Source of the DNA: JBQTIY01 sp052387675
GTDB lineage: Bacteria > Planctomycetota > B15-G4
NCBI GenBank assembly: GCA_052387675.1
Contig: JBQTIY010000007.1
Span: forward strand, 62,001 to 126,000
Length of the DNA: 64,000 nucleotides
Reading direction: 5' to 3'
Below the pieces are notes generated by a model. That model had not been told where the DNA came from. It searched no databases and saw nothing but the letters and a program-made list of their open reading frames with translations. Within the stretch, counting starts at the first letter, position 1, and each line of letters starts with the position of its first letter. Below are positions 16,518 through 24,891 of the stretch, piece after piece. Made by a program: the position numbers and the translations under genes.

Positions 16518-18059
16518 ATGACTGACCAAGCCCCTTCCCACGATCGACCTTCCCGCGACCGACCGGGGGGCGGGGGCGGCCGAAGCGGGCCGGGTGGGCG
16601 CAGTGGCGGAGGCTCGGGCCGGGGACGCGGCCCCGGAGGAAGCTCGGGAGGCGGCGGCCGCTTCGGCGGCGGAAGATCTGGCGGCCGTTCGGGCGGAGGC
16701 GGCCGTTCGGGTGGTGGCCGCCGTCGCGGCGGCCCCGGCGACGGACCGCCCTCCCGTTACGACGACGAGCAGGGCTCCTCCGCGCCCGTTTCCATGACGA
16801 CGCCGCCCGCCGACGAAGAGTCGGACAAGGGCATTCCCGTCGAGGAGTGCGCCTTCGCGGAGTTCGACCTCCATCCTGAACTCGTGCGCGGACTGGCCGC
16901 CTGCGGCTACCGCACGCCCTCGCCAATCCAGGCTCGCACCTTGCCCTACGCGCTCGAAGGCCGCGACATCATCGGGCAGGCGCGCACAGGCACCGGCAAG
17001 ACCGCGGCCTTCCTCGTGCCGGCGCTGCAGACGCTCAGTCAGCGCCCCGGGCCGCGCGTCGCGGTCGTGGTGCCTACACGCGAGCTCGCCATGCAGGTGG
17101 CCAACGAATCCAAGCGCATCGGCCAGTTCATGGGCATCAAATCCACCGCCATCTACGGCGGCGATTCCATGGCCCGGCAGGTCACCGACCTGCGGCAGGG
17201 AGCGCAGGTGCTGGCCGCCACGCCGGGGCGCCTGCTCGACCATCTCGGCCGGCACACGCTCACGCTCGCGCAGCTCGACTGCCTGATCCTCGACGAAGCC
17301 GACCGCATGTTCGATCTCGGCTTCCGCGACGACATCGCCCGCATCATGGGCTACGCCACGGGCCGCCGGCAGACCATGCTCTTCTCGGCCACGCTCACCG
17401 ACGAAGTCCTGGCCCTGGCCGGCAAGTACATGAGCGATCCGGCGCGCGTCTTCCTGGCGCCAGACAAGATGACCGTGGACGAGGTGCGGCAGACCTACCT
17501 GCCCGTCGAGCAGGAACGCAAACTGCTGCTCCTGCTGCGCGTCCTCGCCGAAGAGAAGCCCGAGCGCTCGATCATCTTCACGCGCACCAAGCACGGTGCC
17601 GACCGCCTGGCCGAGAACCTGCAGAAGAAGGGCCTGCCCGCCAGCGAGATTCACAGCGGCCTGCCGCAGAAGAAGCGCGAGCGCATCCTCAAGGGCTTCC
17701 GCGACGGCGAGTTCACTTACCTCGTGGCCACCGACGTGGCCGCGCGCGGCCTGGACATCGACGATGTCAGCCACGTGATCAACTTTGACATCCCGGAGAA
17801 TCCCGAGGACTACGTGCACCGCATTGGGCGCACGGCGCGCATGGGCAAGGAGGGCCGCGCGGCCACCTTCGTCACGCCCGAGGATGGCGAGTTCCTCACG
17901 CTCATCGAAAAGCTGATCAACAAAGAGATCCCGGTCGAGCGCTACCCCGATTTCGCGCACACGAGCGCGGGTCCCGGGGCCCCTGAGCCGGCCAAGCCGG
18001 ACCTGCCCAAGTACCAGCGCACCCTGCAGGGCTACACCCGGCCGCGCAATCGCCGTTAA
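16518..18059 (+). CDS. DEAD-box RNA helicase, RhlE-like, with Gly/Arg-rich N-terminus
   Basis: 513 residues. The helicase core starts near 113 ('FAEFDLHPELVRGLAACGY'). It has the Q motif 'PSPIQ', Walker A 'ARTGTGKT', 'PTRELA', 'TPGRLLD', 'LDEADRM', 'FSATL', 'ATDVAARGLDI' and 'HRIGRTAR', so both RecA lobes are intact. It should unwind structured RNA, for instance in ribosome assembly or mRNA decay. Unusually, the Gly/Arg/Ser-rich RGG-type tail that commonly follows the core lies at the N-terminus here (about 15-75). GGAG lies about 14 bp before ATG 16518. Confidence 0.95.
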   Translation: MTDQAPSHDRPSRDRPGGGGGRSGPGGRSGGGSGRGRGPGGSSGGGGRFGGGRSGGRSGGGGRSGGGRRRGGPGDGPPSRYDDEQGSSAPVSMTTPPADEESDKGIPVEECAFAEFDLHPELVRGLAACGYRTPSPIQARTLPYALEGRDIIGQARTGTGKTAAFLVPALQTLSQRPGPRVAVVVPTRELAMQVANESKRIGQFMGIKSTAIYGGDSMARQVTDLRQGAQVLAATPGRLLDHLGRHTLTLAQLDCLILDEADRMFDLGFRDDIARIMGYATGRRQTMLFSATLTDEVLALAGKYMSDPARVFLAPDKMTVDEVRQTYLPVEQERKLLLLLRVLAEEKPERSIIFTRTKHGADRLAENLQKKGLPASEIHSGLPQKKRERILKGFRDGEFTYLVATDVAARGLDIDDVSHVINFDIPENPEDYVHRIGRTARMGKEGRAATFVTPEDGEFLTLIEKLINKEIPVERYPDFAHTSAGPGAPEPAKPDLPKYQRTLQGYTRPRNRR

Positions 18060-18069
18060 GCAGGCCCAA

Positions 18070-18086
18070 GGGGCCGCGCAGGCCCC
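18070..18086 (+). terminator. Possible helicase-gene terminator hairpin
   Basis: GGGGCC and GGCCCC flank a 5-base loop 10 bp after the helicase stop. There is no U-tract, so this is only a weak candidate for a transcription end. Confidence 0.3.
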
Positions 18087-18158
18087 GAGGCCAGCCTTCC
18101 CGGGGGGCAACAGTCCGGGCCGAACTCCTGCCGATAGCGGATCCGCCGGAGGATCTGC

Positions 18159-18740
18159 ATGCATCGGCGCCCGTCCCTGACCCAACGCGAAGGCCTTTTC
18201 TCGACCACCCGCTACATCCTGTACGGGAACAAGGTGCGGGTCATTCGGCAGTCGCCCCTGGAGCGCGACGACCAGTACATCCCCCTGGCGGCCGTGGATC
18301 CCGACGCCCTGGTGGTCCGCCAGCCGAGCCCGCGAATGCTAATCCTGGCCGGCCTGCTCACGCTGCCCGGTGCTGTGGCGGCGGCTGGCTGGCCTGCGCC
18401 GCTGCCCGTGGGCTTGGCCACCTGCGCCGCCGGTCTGAGCCTGCTCGGACTGCTGACGCTCGGGGCCAAGGGCTGGCCCGGCCGGCGTTATGTGCGCCAT
18501 GGCGCGCTGCAACTCCTCGTTGACGCGCCGGACGCGACACGCTTCCGCACCTTCGAACAGCACTTGGTGGACGCCTCGCGGCAACAGCTCGTCGAGGGCG
18601 ATCCCGTCAGCGAGCCGGTTTCTGTCGCGTCGGAGATCCGCCGCTTGCACGAACACTGCACGGTCGGGCACCTGCCGCCCGAGACCTTCGGCCGGCACAA
18701 GCAACGCCTCATCCAGAGCATCCGGGACTATCTGACATGA
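18159..18740 (+). CDS. Membrane protein with SHOCT-like C-terminus, paralogue 1
   Basis: 193 residues, not a named family. The N-terminal ~60 residues are beta-rich, followed by two membrane helices at about 63-108 and a soluble stretch. It ends in a short helical hairpin ('EIRRLHEHCTVGHLPPETFG') reminiscent of SHOCT (short C-terminal) domains. It is the first of three tandem genes with the same layout. ATG 18159 has GGAGGA 8 bases upstream. The stop overlaps the next start as ATGA, so the three products are likely made together and may form a heteromeric membrane complex. Confidence 0.7.
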   Translation: MHRRPSLTQREGLFSTTRYILYGNKVRVIRQSPLERDDQYIPLAAVDPDALVVRQPSPRMLILAGLLTLPGAVAAAGWPAPLPVGLATCAAGLSLLGLLTLGAKGWPGRRYVRHGALQLLVDAPDATRFRTFEQHLVDASRQQLVEGDPVSEPVSVASEIRRLHEHCTVGHLPPETFGRHKQRLIQSIRDYLT

Positions 18741-19348
18741 GCCTCATCGCCCCTGACAGCGCGCGCGAGTCGCCCACGGCGCAGCTCGAGCAGCGAGTCG
18801 GCGGGCATCGCGCTCAGCTCGAACTGTTTGTGGATCGGGTGCGCGTGCGTTCCACCGACTTCTTCGGCAGCCGCGAGATCACCCTGCCCCTCGACACGCT
18901 CTCCCCGCATGTGGTCATCCGGCGCCGCGGCCCGGTCGGCGCACTGCTGGCCGGAGGGGCTCTGGCCGTGATTGCGCTCACCATGCCGGGCGGCGGCCCG
19001 CCCATGGCCGTGCTGGCAGCCATCTTGGGCGTGGGCATCTGGGTTGCCGGCCGCCACCAATACGTGGTCTTCCCTGGGCAGATCTGCGATCTGGAGCTGT
19101 ATCGCGATCGGCCGGATGCCGCTGCGGCACGCCAGTTCGTGGCCCAGATCGTGCGCCGCATCGAGGCCCTCCAGCAAGAGCTGCGCGTGATCGAGCGGCA
19201 GCGCGAAGGCGAACGCCGCTTCGACCGGGTGGGCGAATTGCTCGCCTTCCGTGAGCTCTACACCGAGGGCATCATCGATCGGTCCGAGTTCCGGCTCGCC
19301 ACCGAGATGCTCGGCCGTCAGCGGCAGGACCGCATCGGATTCCGGTGA
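18737..19348 (+). CDS. Membrane protein with SHOCT-like C-terminus, paralogue 2
   Basis: 203 residues. It has the same order as its neighbours: a beta-rich N-terminus ('HRAQLELFVDRVRVRSTDF', a bPH-like pattern), two membrane helices at about 72-110, a charged helix, and the clearest SHOCT-like hairpin of the three ('LLAFRELYTEGIIDRSEF'). It is joined to both neighbours by 4-bp overlaps (ATGA before, GTGA after). SHOCT domains are thought to mediate oligomerisation or partner contacts. No enzymatic motif is visible. Confidence 0.7.
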   Translation: MSLIAPDSARESPTAQLEQRVGGHRAQLELFVDRVRVRSTDFFGSREITLPLDTLSPHVVIRRRGPVGALLAGGALAVIALTMPGGGPPMAVLAAILGVGIWVAGRHQYVVFPGQICDLELYRDRPDAAAARQFVAQIVRRIEALQQELRVIERQREGERRFDRVGELLAFRELYTEGIIDRSEFRLATEMLGRQRQDRIGFR

Positions 19349-19926
19349 ACGCAGTCCTTGAGCAGCGCTTCTCCGCGCTGGTGACAGTTCGCACGACGCT
19401 TCAGCCGCAGGGCCTGATCATTCAGGTGAACAAGTTCTTCCGGCAGCGCGTGCATGCGGTGGAGTTCGACCGGCTCGTGCTGGAGCCCACCACGCTCACG
19501 AGCGTGCGCAAGCCACTGCTCTGGGGCGCGGCGGCCTGTTTCGCCGCAGCCGTCGTGCTAGCTCTGCCGGCTCCGGCCGCTTGGGTGCCTAGCCTCGTGC
19601 CGGTGCTGATTTTCGGCCTCGCTGTGATGCTGGTCTTCAGCGCCACCATCACTCCTCGCCGGCTGAGCATGTTCCTGGATCGCGAGCAGGTCTTTCATCC
19701 GGTGTTTCTGCGCGAGGGCCCGGACGATGCCGCCGTGGAAGGCTTCCTGCACGAGGTGCGCCGCGCTGTCATCGCCTGGCGCTGCCGGCCGGCGGAGACG
19801 GAGGCCGAAGCCCCCGAGCGCCCGCAACTGGCCGACGCGCTCGATGCGCTCGCCACGATGCGCAGCGAGGGCCTGCTGACTTCCGAGGAATTCAGCCGCT
19901 TTCGCGAGCTTGCGGCCCAGCGCTAA
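19345..19926 (+). CDS. Membrane protein with SHOCT-like C-terminus, paralogue 3
   Basis: 193 residues from a GTG overlapping the previous stop. The beta-rich N-terminus has 'GLIIQVNKFFRQRVHAVEFD'. Two membrane helices lie at about 55-98 and the C-terminal SHOCT-like hairpin reads 'ALDALATMRSEGLLTSEEF'. It is similar in design to the two preceding proteins but diverged in sequence, so the duplication looks old. The rsgA gene begins 69 bp downstream with its own -10-like hexamer, so the operon probably ends here. Confidence 0.7.
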   Translation: MNAVLEQRFSALVTVRTTLQPQGLIIQVNKFFRQRVHAVEFDRLVLEPTTLTSVRKPLLWGAAACFAAAVVLALPAPAAWVPSLVPVLIFGLAVMLVFSATITPRRLSMFLDREQVFHPVFLREGPDDAAVEGFLHEVRRAVIAWRCRPAETEAEAPERPQLADALDALATMRSEGLLTSEEFSRFRELAAQR

Positions 19927-19983
19927 AGTCGGCGCTGCGCGGCGCCCACTGACTCGGCGCGCTTCGAGACCCACCACGCGGCG

Positions 19984-19989
19984 TATCAT
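19984..19989 (+). promoter_or_regulatory. -10-like TATCAT, leaderless position
   Basis: TATCAT ends 6 bp before the rsgA GTG start and there is no room for an SD sequence. This fits transcription starting at or near the start codon. Confidence 0.4.
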
Positions 19990-19995
19990 CGCGGC

Positions 19996-20922
19996 GTGAG
20001 TCTCCCAGGCCTCGTCACTTCGGTTAGCAGCCGCTCCTACGAAGTGAGCGTCGAGGGCCGGGGCACCGTCCGCTGCACTCTGCGCGGCTCGCTCTGGGAA
20101 CGGCAGGACGAGGACGAAGACTCGCGCCCGGTGGCCGTCGGCGACCGCGTGACCGTCACGCTCGATGGCGAATCGGGGGTCATCGAGAGCATTGCCGAGC
20201 GCAGCAATCGCCTGGCGCGGCCGCACGGCGCCGGCAAGCGGCGGCGCGTGCAGGTCATCGCCGCCAACATCGACCGGCTGATCGTGGTCACCTCTCTGGC
20301 CGATCCGCCCTTTCGCGCGGGGCTGGTGGATCGCTTCCTTGTCGCTGCAGCGATGCAGGGCATTGCGCCGCTGCTGGTGCTCAACAAGGTGGACCTCGCC
20401 GTCGATCGCGCGCCCGCACAGCCCTACCGCGACTTCGGTTTTCGCGTCCTCGAGACGAGTTGCACGACCGGCGAAGGCGTGGCCGAGCTGCGCACCGAGA
20501 TGGGGCGTGGAATCAGCCTGCTCGTCGGGCACTCCGGCGTGGGCAAGAGCAGCCTGCTCAATGCGGTGAGTCCCGGGCTCGAGCTGGCCACCGGCGCCGT
20601 CACGGACTATCACGGCCGTGGCCGGCACACGACCACGCGGGTGAACCTCGTACCGCTGCTCGGTGGCGGCTACATGGTGGACAGTCCGGGCATCCGCGAG
20701 TTTGGCGTGGAGGGCGTGGGGCCGGCAGACCTGGCGCGCCTCTACCCCGGCTTTGGCGCCTGGCCGGAGAGCTGCCGCTTCGGTGATTGCCTGCATCGAC
20801 AAGAGCCGGGCTGCGCCGTGCGAGCGGCGCTCGCGCGAGGCGAACTCGGCGCCGAACGCCACGAAAGCTATCTGCGCTTGCTTGAGGAACTCAGCAAGCA
20901 GGCCCGTCCCTACGCCAACTGA
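19996..20922 (+). CDS. rsgA: Ribosome small-subunit GTPase RsgA
   Basis: 308 residues. It has the circularly permuted GTPase order of RsgA/YjeQ: an N-terminal OB-like domain (1-75), G4 'NKVD', then G1 'GHSGVGKSS', G2 'GRGRHTTT', and G3 'VDSPGIREF'. The C-terminal zinc motif is 'CRFGDCLHRQEPGC'. It acts in late 30S maturation with GTP hydrolysis. The length is typical. The start is a GTG directly after a -10-like hexamer, which suggests a leaderless mRNA. The radical SAM gene follows on the same strand with its own spacer. Confidence 0.95.
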   Translation: MSLPGLVTSVSSRSYEVSVEGRGTVRCTLRGSLWERQDEDEDSRPVAVGDRVTVTLDGESGVIESIAERSNRLARPHGAGKRRRVQVIAANIDRLIVVTSLADPPFRAGLVDRFLVAAAMQGIAPLLVLNKVDLAVDRAPAQPYRDFGFRVLETSCTTGEGVAELRTEMGRGISLLVGHSGVGKSSLLNAVSPGLELATGAVTDYHGRGRHTTTRVNLVPLLGGGYMVDSPGIREFGVEGVGPADLARLYPGFGAWPESCRFGDCLHRQEPGCAVRAALARGELGAERHESYLRLLEELSKQARPYAN

Positions 20923-20980
20923 GCGGTCGCCCGACACGCGGGGCAGATTTGCTCGCGTGGCCGCCTCTGGCAACTTCCGA

Positions 20981-20986
20981 TAAGCT
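20981..20986 (+). promoter_or_regulatory. Candidate -10 element (TAAGCT)
   Basis: TAAGCT lies 13 bp before ATG 21000 of the radical SAM gene. No SD is obvious between them. Confidence 0.3.
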
Positions 20987-20999
20987 GGGCACCCCCAGC

Positions 21000-22592
21000 A
21001 TGTTGCCCAGCGCCCCCACCGCCGTCCGCCGCCCGATCCGCCGGGTGCTGCTCATGTTCCCGCCGACGCGGCTGGGCAAGGAGCTGCTGCCGCGCCTGAT
21101 GCCGCCGCTCGGCATCAGCCATCTGGCCTCGGTCATTCGCGACGACTACGAGGTGCGCCTGCTCGACGCCTCCGGCGAAGACTTCGAGAACGTCGTGGAC
21201 CTGCCGCGCGGCTTCCGACGCACCGGCATGAGCTACGACGCGATTCGCGCCGTGATCGAAGAGTGGCAGCCCGACTTCGTCGGCATGACCTGCCTCTTCA
21301 GCTCGGTGTGGCCGGTGGTGCGCGAGGTCTGCGAACTCATCAAGGACGTGGATCCCGGAATCCTCACGGCCTGCGGCGGCTGCCACCCCACCTTTCTCAC
21401 GCGCCGCTGCATGGACGAAGAGCCGGCCTTGGACTTCATCGTCAAGGGCGAAGGCGAGTACGCGCTGCGCGATCTGCTCAAGGCGCTCAACAGCGGCGGC
21501 GAACTGCGCCTGGTGGACGGTCTGGCCTTCCGCGAGGGCGGCGATGCGACAGGCGGCGCCGGCGAGGTCTTCATCAATGAGAAGGTCGGCTACATCCCCG
21601 ACCTCGATGCGCTGCCCTATCCGGCGCGCGACATGCTCAACCTTGAACTCTACAGCGGCGGCACCTTCCACGGCATCAGCGAGACGCACCGCAAGGTGGC
21701 GGTCATGTACAGCAGCCGCGGCTGCGCGGCCAAGTGCATCTTCTGCTCCTCGGTAGAGTTCTGGGGCCACGAGTACCGGCACCGCAGCCCCGAGAGCCTG
21801 CTCGACGAGATGGAGTACCTGGTCAACACCTACGGGATCCAGGAGATCCAGTTCGAGGACGACAATCTCACGCAGAACAAGCGCCGCGCGCGCCTGATCT
21901 TCGAGGGCATGATCGCGCGCGGCCTGCACGAGAAGATCGTGTGGAACACACCCAATGGCATCGCGCTTTGGGCACTGGACATCGAACTGCTGCGCCTGGC
22001 CAAGAAGGCCGGCTGCTACCAGCTCACGCTGGCCATTGAGAGCGGCAACCAAGAAGTCTTGGACAACGTCATCCACAAGCCGCTGCAGCTCGACAAGGCG
22101 CGCGAGTTGGCCCGCGAGATCAAGGCGCTGGACCTGGACACCAATGCCTTCTTCATCATTGGCTTCCCCGGCGAGACGCTCGCCAACATGCGCGAGACCT
22201 TCCAGTTTGCGCGCGACCTCGACCTGAACAGCGCCTGCTTCTTCATCGCGCAGCCGCTGCCCGGCACGCGCCTCTACGACATCTCGGTGCGCAACGGCTA
22301 CCTGCCGGCCGACTTCAAGTTCGAGGACGCCACCTACAGCCGCGGCGTCATCAGCACGCCCGATTGGTCGGCCGATCAGGTGCAGAAGCTGGCCAACACC
22401 GAACTGCTCAAGTACCAGCTCCGCGCCAACCTCAAGAATCCGGGCCGCCTATGGCGCGCCTTCAAGAACGATCCGCGCGCGGTCACGCGCATCGTGGGCA
22501 AGGTCTTCACCCGCGTGCTCGAGAGTTACCGCAATCGCCCGATCGCCTTCCCGCAGAAGGCACTCTCCAACAAGAGCACGACGAGCGCCTGA
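21000..22592 (+). CDS. B12-binding radical SAM enzyme
   Basis: 530 residues. The N-terminal ~190 residues have a cobalamin-binding Rossmann pattern ('RRVLLMFPPTRLGKELLPRL', 'CGGCHPTF', 'DFIVKGEGEYALRDLL') but no DxHxxG, so any B12 would bind base-off without that histidine. The radical SAM domain has 'SSRGCAAKCIFCSS' (CxxxCxxC), 'QEIQFEDDNLTQNK' and 'FFIIGFPGETLANMRETF'. It is likely a methyltransferase or rearrangement enzyme on an unknown lipid or natural product. ATG 21000 is preferred over an in-frame start 51 bp upstream, which would lie above the -10-like site. Confidence 0.88.
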   Translation: MLPSAPTAVRRPIRRVLLMFPPTRLGKELLPRLMPPLGISHLASVIRDDYEVRLLDASGEDFENVVDLPRGFRRTGMSYDAIRAVIEEWQPDFVGMTCLFSSVWPVVREVCELIKDVDPGILTACGGCHPTFLTRRCMDEEPALDFIVKGEGEYALRDLLKALNSGGELRLVDGLAFREGGDATGGAGEVFINEKVGYIPDLDALPYPARDMLNLELYSGGTFHGISETHRKVAVMYSSRGCAAKCIFCSSVEFWGHEYRHRSPESLLDEMEYLVNTYGIQEIQFEDDNLTQNKRRARLIFEGMIARGLHEKIVWNTPNGIALWALDIELLRLAKKAGCYQLTLAIESGNQEVLDNVIHKPLQLDKARELAREIKALDLDTNAFFIIGFPGETLANMRETFQFARDLDLNSACFFIAQPLPGTRLYDISVRNGYLPADFKFEDATYSRGVISTPDWSADQVQKLANTELLKYQLRANLKNPGRLWRAFKNDPRAVTRIVGKVFTRVLESYRNRPIAFPQKALSNKSTTSA

Positions 22593-22651
22593 AGCACGGC
22601 GGCGACGGCCCGGCTCGCTCCGCGCGAGCACCCTGAGGAGATTGCCCGGCC

Positions 22652-23533
22652 TTGGCCTGGACCATCGGAACCGCTGAAGATCATGCCGATGTCGCGGCGA
22701 ACCCGGCGCTGCCTCGCACCCTGCGTCTCGCCTTCCTCTTTGCCTTCGCCGGCCTGCTCGGCCTGGCCGCCTTCGGCACGAACGTGACGTGGGCTCTGCC
22801 GGCTGCGCTTTTCCTTCTGGCGGCGCGGCTGCTGGGCACGGCGGCGCTGGGCTTTGTGCGCGCGCGTCCGCCGCAGGGCGGCCCCTGCTTCGCCCTCGCG
22901 CGGCTCGAGCCCGGGCCCGTGCTGGCCGTGGGACGCGTGCTGCCACCCGAGCGCGGCCTGCTCTCGCCGCTCACCTCCACCAAGTGCAGCTTTTACGACT
23001 ACGCCGTCGAGCTGCTCGACGAGAGCACCGGCCAGCGCCGCGTCGTGGATGAAGGCCGCAAGCTGACCGACTTCTGGCTGAAGGACGTGACCGGCAGCGT
23101 GTGGGTGGAGAGCGCGGGCATCGACATCCGCATCCCGCGGCAGCTCGACGAAGACCTGCGCCGCTACGACCAGACGCCACGCGCCGTCGGCGAGCGCCTG
23201 CAGAAGCTCGAGATCAACCCTTTCCTTTCGCCCGGCGTGCGCCGCCCGATTTTCTTCCACGAGACGCGCCTCGATCCGGGCGACAACGTGCTCGTGCGCG
23301 GCGAAGCCGTGCGCGACGCCAGCGGACGCATCGTCATTCGCAGGCCGCGCACCAGCGATCCGGGAGCCGCGCCCGAGCGCGTGGAGTCCGGCCAGACGGG
23401 CCACTCCGACGCCTTCACGGTGGAACGCTGGACGCGCGCCACCTTTGTGCCCATCGTCCCGAGCTGGGCGCGCCGCAACCTCTGGCTGGGCGCCGCGGCC
23501 GCAGCCGCCGGCCTTGTGTTGCTCTTCCGCTAG
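22652..23533 (+). CDS. GIDE-domain membrane protein
   Basis: 293 residues. Two hydrophobic helices near 27-67 are followed by a GIDE-like domain: 'RLEPGPVLAVGRVLP', then 'TKCSFYDYAVELL' and 'VDEGRKLTDFWLKDVTGSVW'. A region with 'FFHETRLDPGDNVLVRGEAV' comes next, then a final membrane helix at about 275-292. In eukaryotic MULAN the GIDE domain sits next to an E3-ligase RING; no RING is present here. Bacterial members have no known function. The TTG start at 22652 has TGAGGAG upstream. Its stop overlaps the stop of the convergent DAACS transporter gene at a shared CTAG. Confidence 0.7.
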   Translation: MAWTIGTAEDHADVAANPALPRTLRLAFLFAFAGLLGLAAFGTNVTWALPAALFLLAARLLGTAALGFVRARPPQGGPCFALARLEPGPVLAVGRVLPPERGLLSPLTSTKCSFYDYAVELLDESTGQRRVVDEGRKLTDFWLKDVTGSVWVESAGIDIRIPRQLDEDLRRYDQTPRAVGERLQKLEINPFLSPGVRRPIFFHETRLDPGDNVLVRGEAVRDASGRIVIRRPRTSDPGAAPERVESGQTGHSDAFTVERWTRATFVPIVPSWARRNLWLGAAAAAAGLVLLFR

Positions 23534-24786
23534 CTGCGCGGCTCGCCGCGCGAGACGATGACCGCCGCCACCAGGTCGCCGCTCACATTGAGCACCGTGC
23601 GGCACATGTCGAGGAAGCGGTCCACGCCCAGAATCATGCCGAGCCCGGCCACCGGCACGTGGACCATGCCGAGCATCGCGGCGATGACGGGCAGCGAACC
23701 GGCCGGCACGCCGGCTGTGCCGATGCCGGCCAGGATGCAGAGGCCGCAGACCATGATCTGCTGCGCCAGGCTCAGGTCCACGCCGAAGAACTGCGCGAGG
23801 AAGAGCACGGTGACACCCTCGAAGAGCGCGGTGCCGTTTTGGTTGGCGGTGCTGCCGATGGTGAGCACGAAGCGGCTCACCTGGGGCGGCAGGCGCAAAT
23901 TCTCCTCGGCCACCTTCAGCGAAGTCGGCAGCGTCGCGTTGCTGGACGCTGTGGAGAAGGCCATCACCATGGCCTCGCGGATACCGCGGAAGAAGGTCAG
24001 CGGGCTCATGCCGCCAAAGAGGCTCAACGCCAAGGGGTAGACCACGAACTGGTGGATCGAGAGCGCGAGGACCACCACGCCCACGTAGCGCCCAAGCTGC
24101 GACAGAATCTCCAGGCCCAGCACCGCCGTGAGCGAGAAGAGCAGCGCGGCCACGCCGAGGGGCGTCAGCCGAATGACCAAGCTGATGAGCTTCATCATCA
24201 CGTCGTAGAGGCCCTGGATCATCTCCTCGAGCTTGCGCGCGGCGGGCGTGTTGGTCAGCCGTAGGCCGATGCCGAAGAGCAGCGCAAAGAACATGAAGCC
24301 GAGGTAGTCGCTGTTGGCTGCGGCGCCGATGGGATTGCGCGGCACGATGTTCACGATGAGGTCGATGCCCGGCTTCTGCGCCGAGCCGCCGGTGAAGACC
24401 GCCGAGCGCTCCTCGGCGCCCTGCAGCATGCTCGCGCGGAGTTCGTCGGAGAGCCCCGCGCCGGGCTGGAGCTGGTTGACTAGCGTCACGCCGATGAACA
24501 CGGCCGTGCCCGAGAGCAGCACCGTGCACAGCAGGGTCTTGAGGCCCACGCGCCCCAGCGCGCGCAGATCCCCGATGCCCGAAATGCCCAGGACCAGCGC
24601 CGAGAAAATCAGCGGCAGCACCAGCATGAGCAGCAGGTTGATGTAGATCCGGCCGACCGGCTCAGTGCCGTACTTGATGAAGCTGGCCAGGCGCTCGTCA
24701 CCGGCCCAGAGCGTGTGAGCCAGCAGGCCGCCGCCGATGCCGACGACCAGGCCGATCAGCATCTTGGTGTGGAGGGGCACGCGCAC
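23530..24786 (-). CDS. Dicarboxylate/amino acid:cation symporter (DAACS)
   Basis: 418 residues of the SLC1/GltP family. It has 8 predicted membrane helices and two re-entrant loops, the Ser-rich motif 'FSTASSNATLPTSLKVAEEN', the substrate/Na+ motif 'STANQNGTALFEGVTVLFLA' (NQNGT replaces the usual NMDGT), and 'AGIGTAGVPAGS'. It imports dicarboxylates, Glu/Asp or neutral amino acids with Na+ or H+. The frame is open far upstream, but GTG 24786 gives the family N-terminus ('RVPLHTKMLIGLVVG'); GTG 24780 is possible. It is divergent from the NSS transporter gene with about 100 bp between starts. Confidence 0.92.
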   Translation of the reverse strand: MRVPLHTKMLIGLVVGIGGGLLAHTLWAGDERLASFIKYGTEPVGRIYINLLLMLVLPLIFSALVLGISGIGDLRALGRVGLKTLLCTVLLSGTAVFIGVTLVNQLQPGAGLSDELRASMLQGAEERSAVFTGGSAQKPGIDLIVNIVPRNPIGAAANSDYLGFMFFALLFGIGLRLTNTPAARKLEEMIQGLYDVMMKLISLVIRLTPLGVAALLFSLTAVLGLEILSQLGRYVGVVVLALSIHQFVVYPLALSLFGGMSPLTFFRGIREAMVMAFSTASSNATLPTSLKVAEENLRLPPQVSRFVLTIGSTANQNGTALFEGVTVLFLAQFFGVDLSLAQQIMVCGLCILAGIGTAGVPAGSLPVIAAMLGMVHVPVAGLGMILGVDRFLDMCRTVLNVSGDLVAAVIVSRGEPRS

Positions 24787-24855
24787 GGAGCGGAGTGTGC
24801 CGGAACGCTCCGGACGAGGCCAGCGTGGAGGCTGTTTCCTCGGCAGCCGCTGGAC

Positions 24856-24861
24856 TATCCT
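24856..24861 (+). promoter_or_regulatory. Candidate -10 element (TATCCT)
   Basis: TATCCT lies 30 bp before ATG 24892 of the NSS transporter gene, in the divergent spacer. A GGGAG sequence that may be the SD follows it. Confidence 0.35.
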
Positions 24862-24891
24862 CTGCGCCAATCCCCGGGAGCGCCGAACCGC

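Noticed and set aside
16296..18185. Minus-strand ORF (629 codons) across the helicase gene
   Set aside because: Shadow of the helicase, whose motifs are all on the plus strand.
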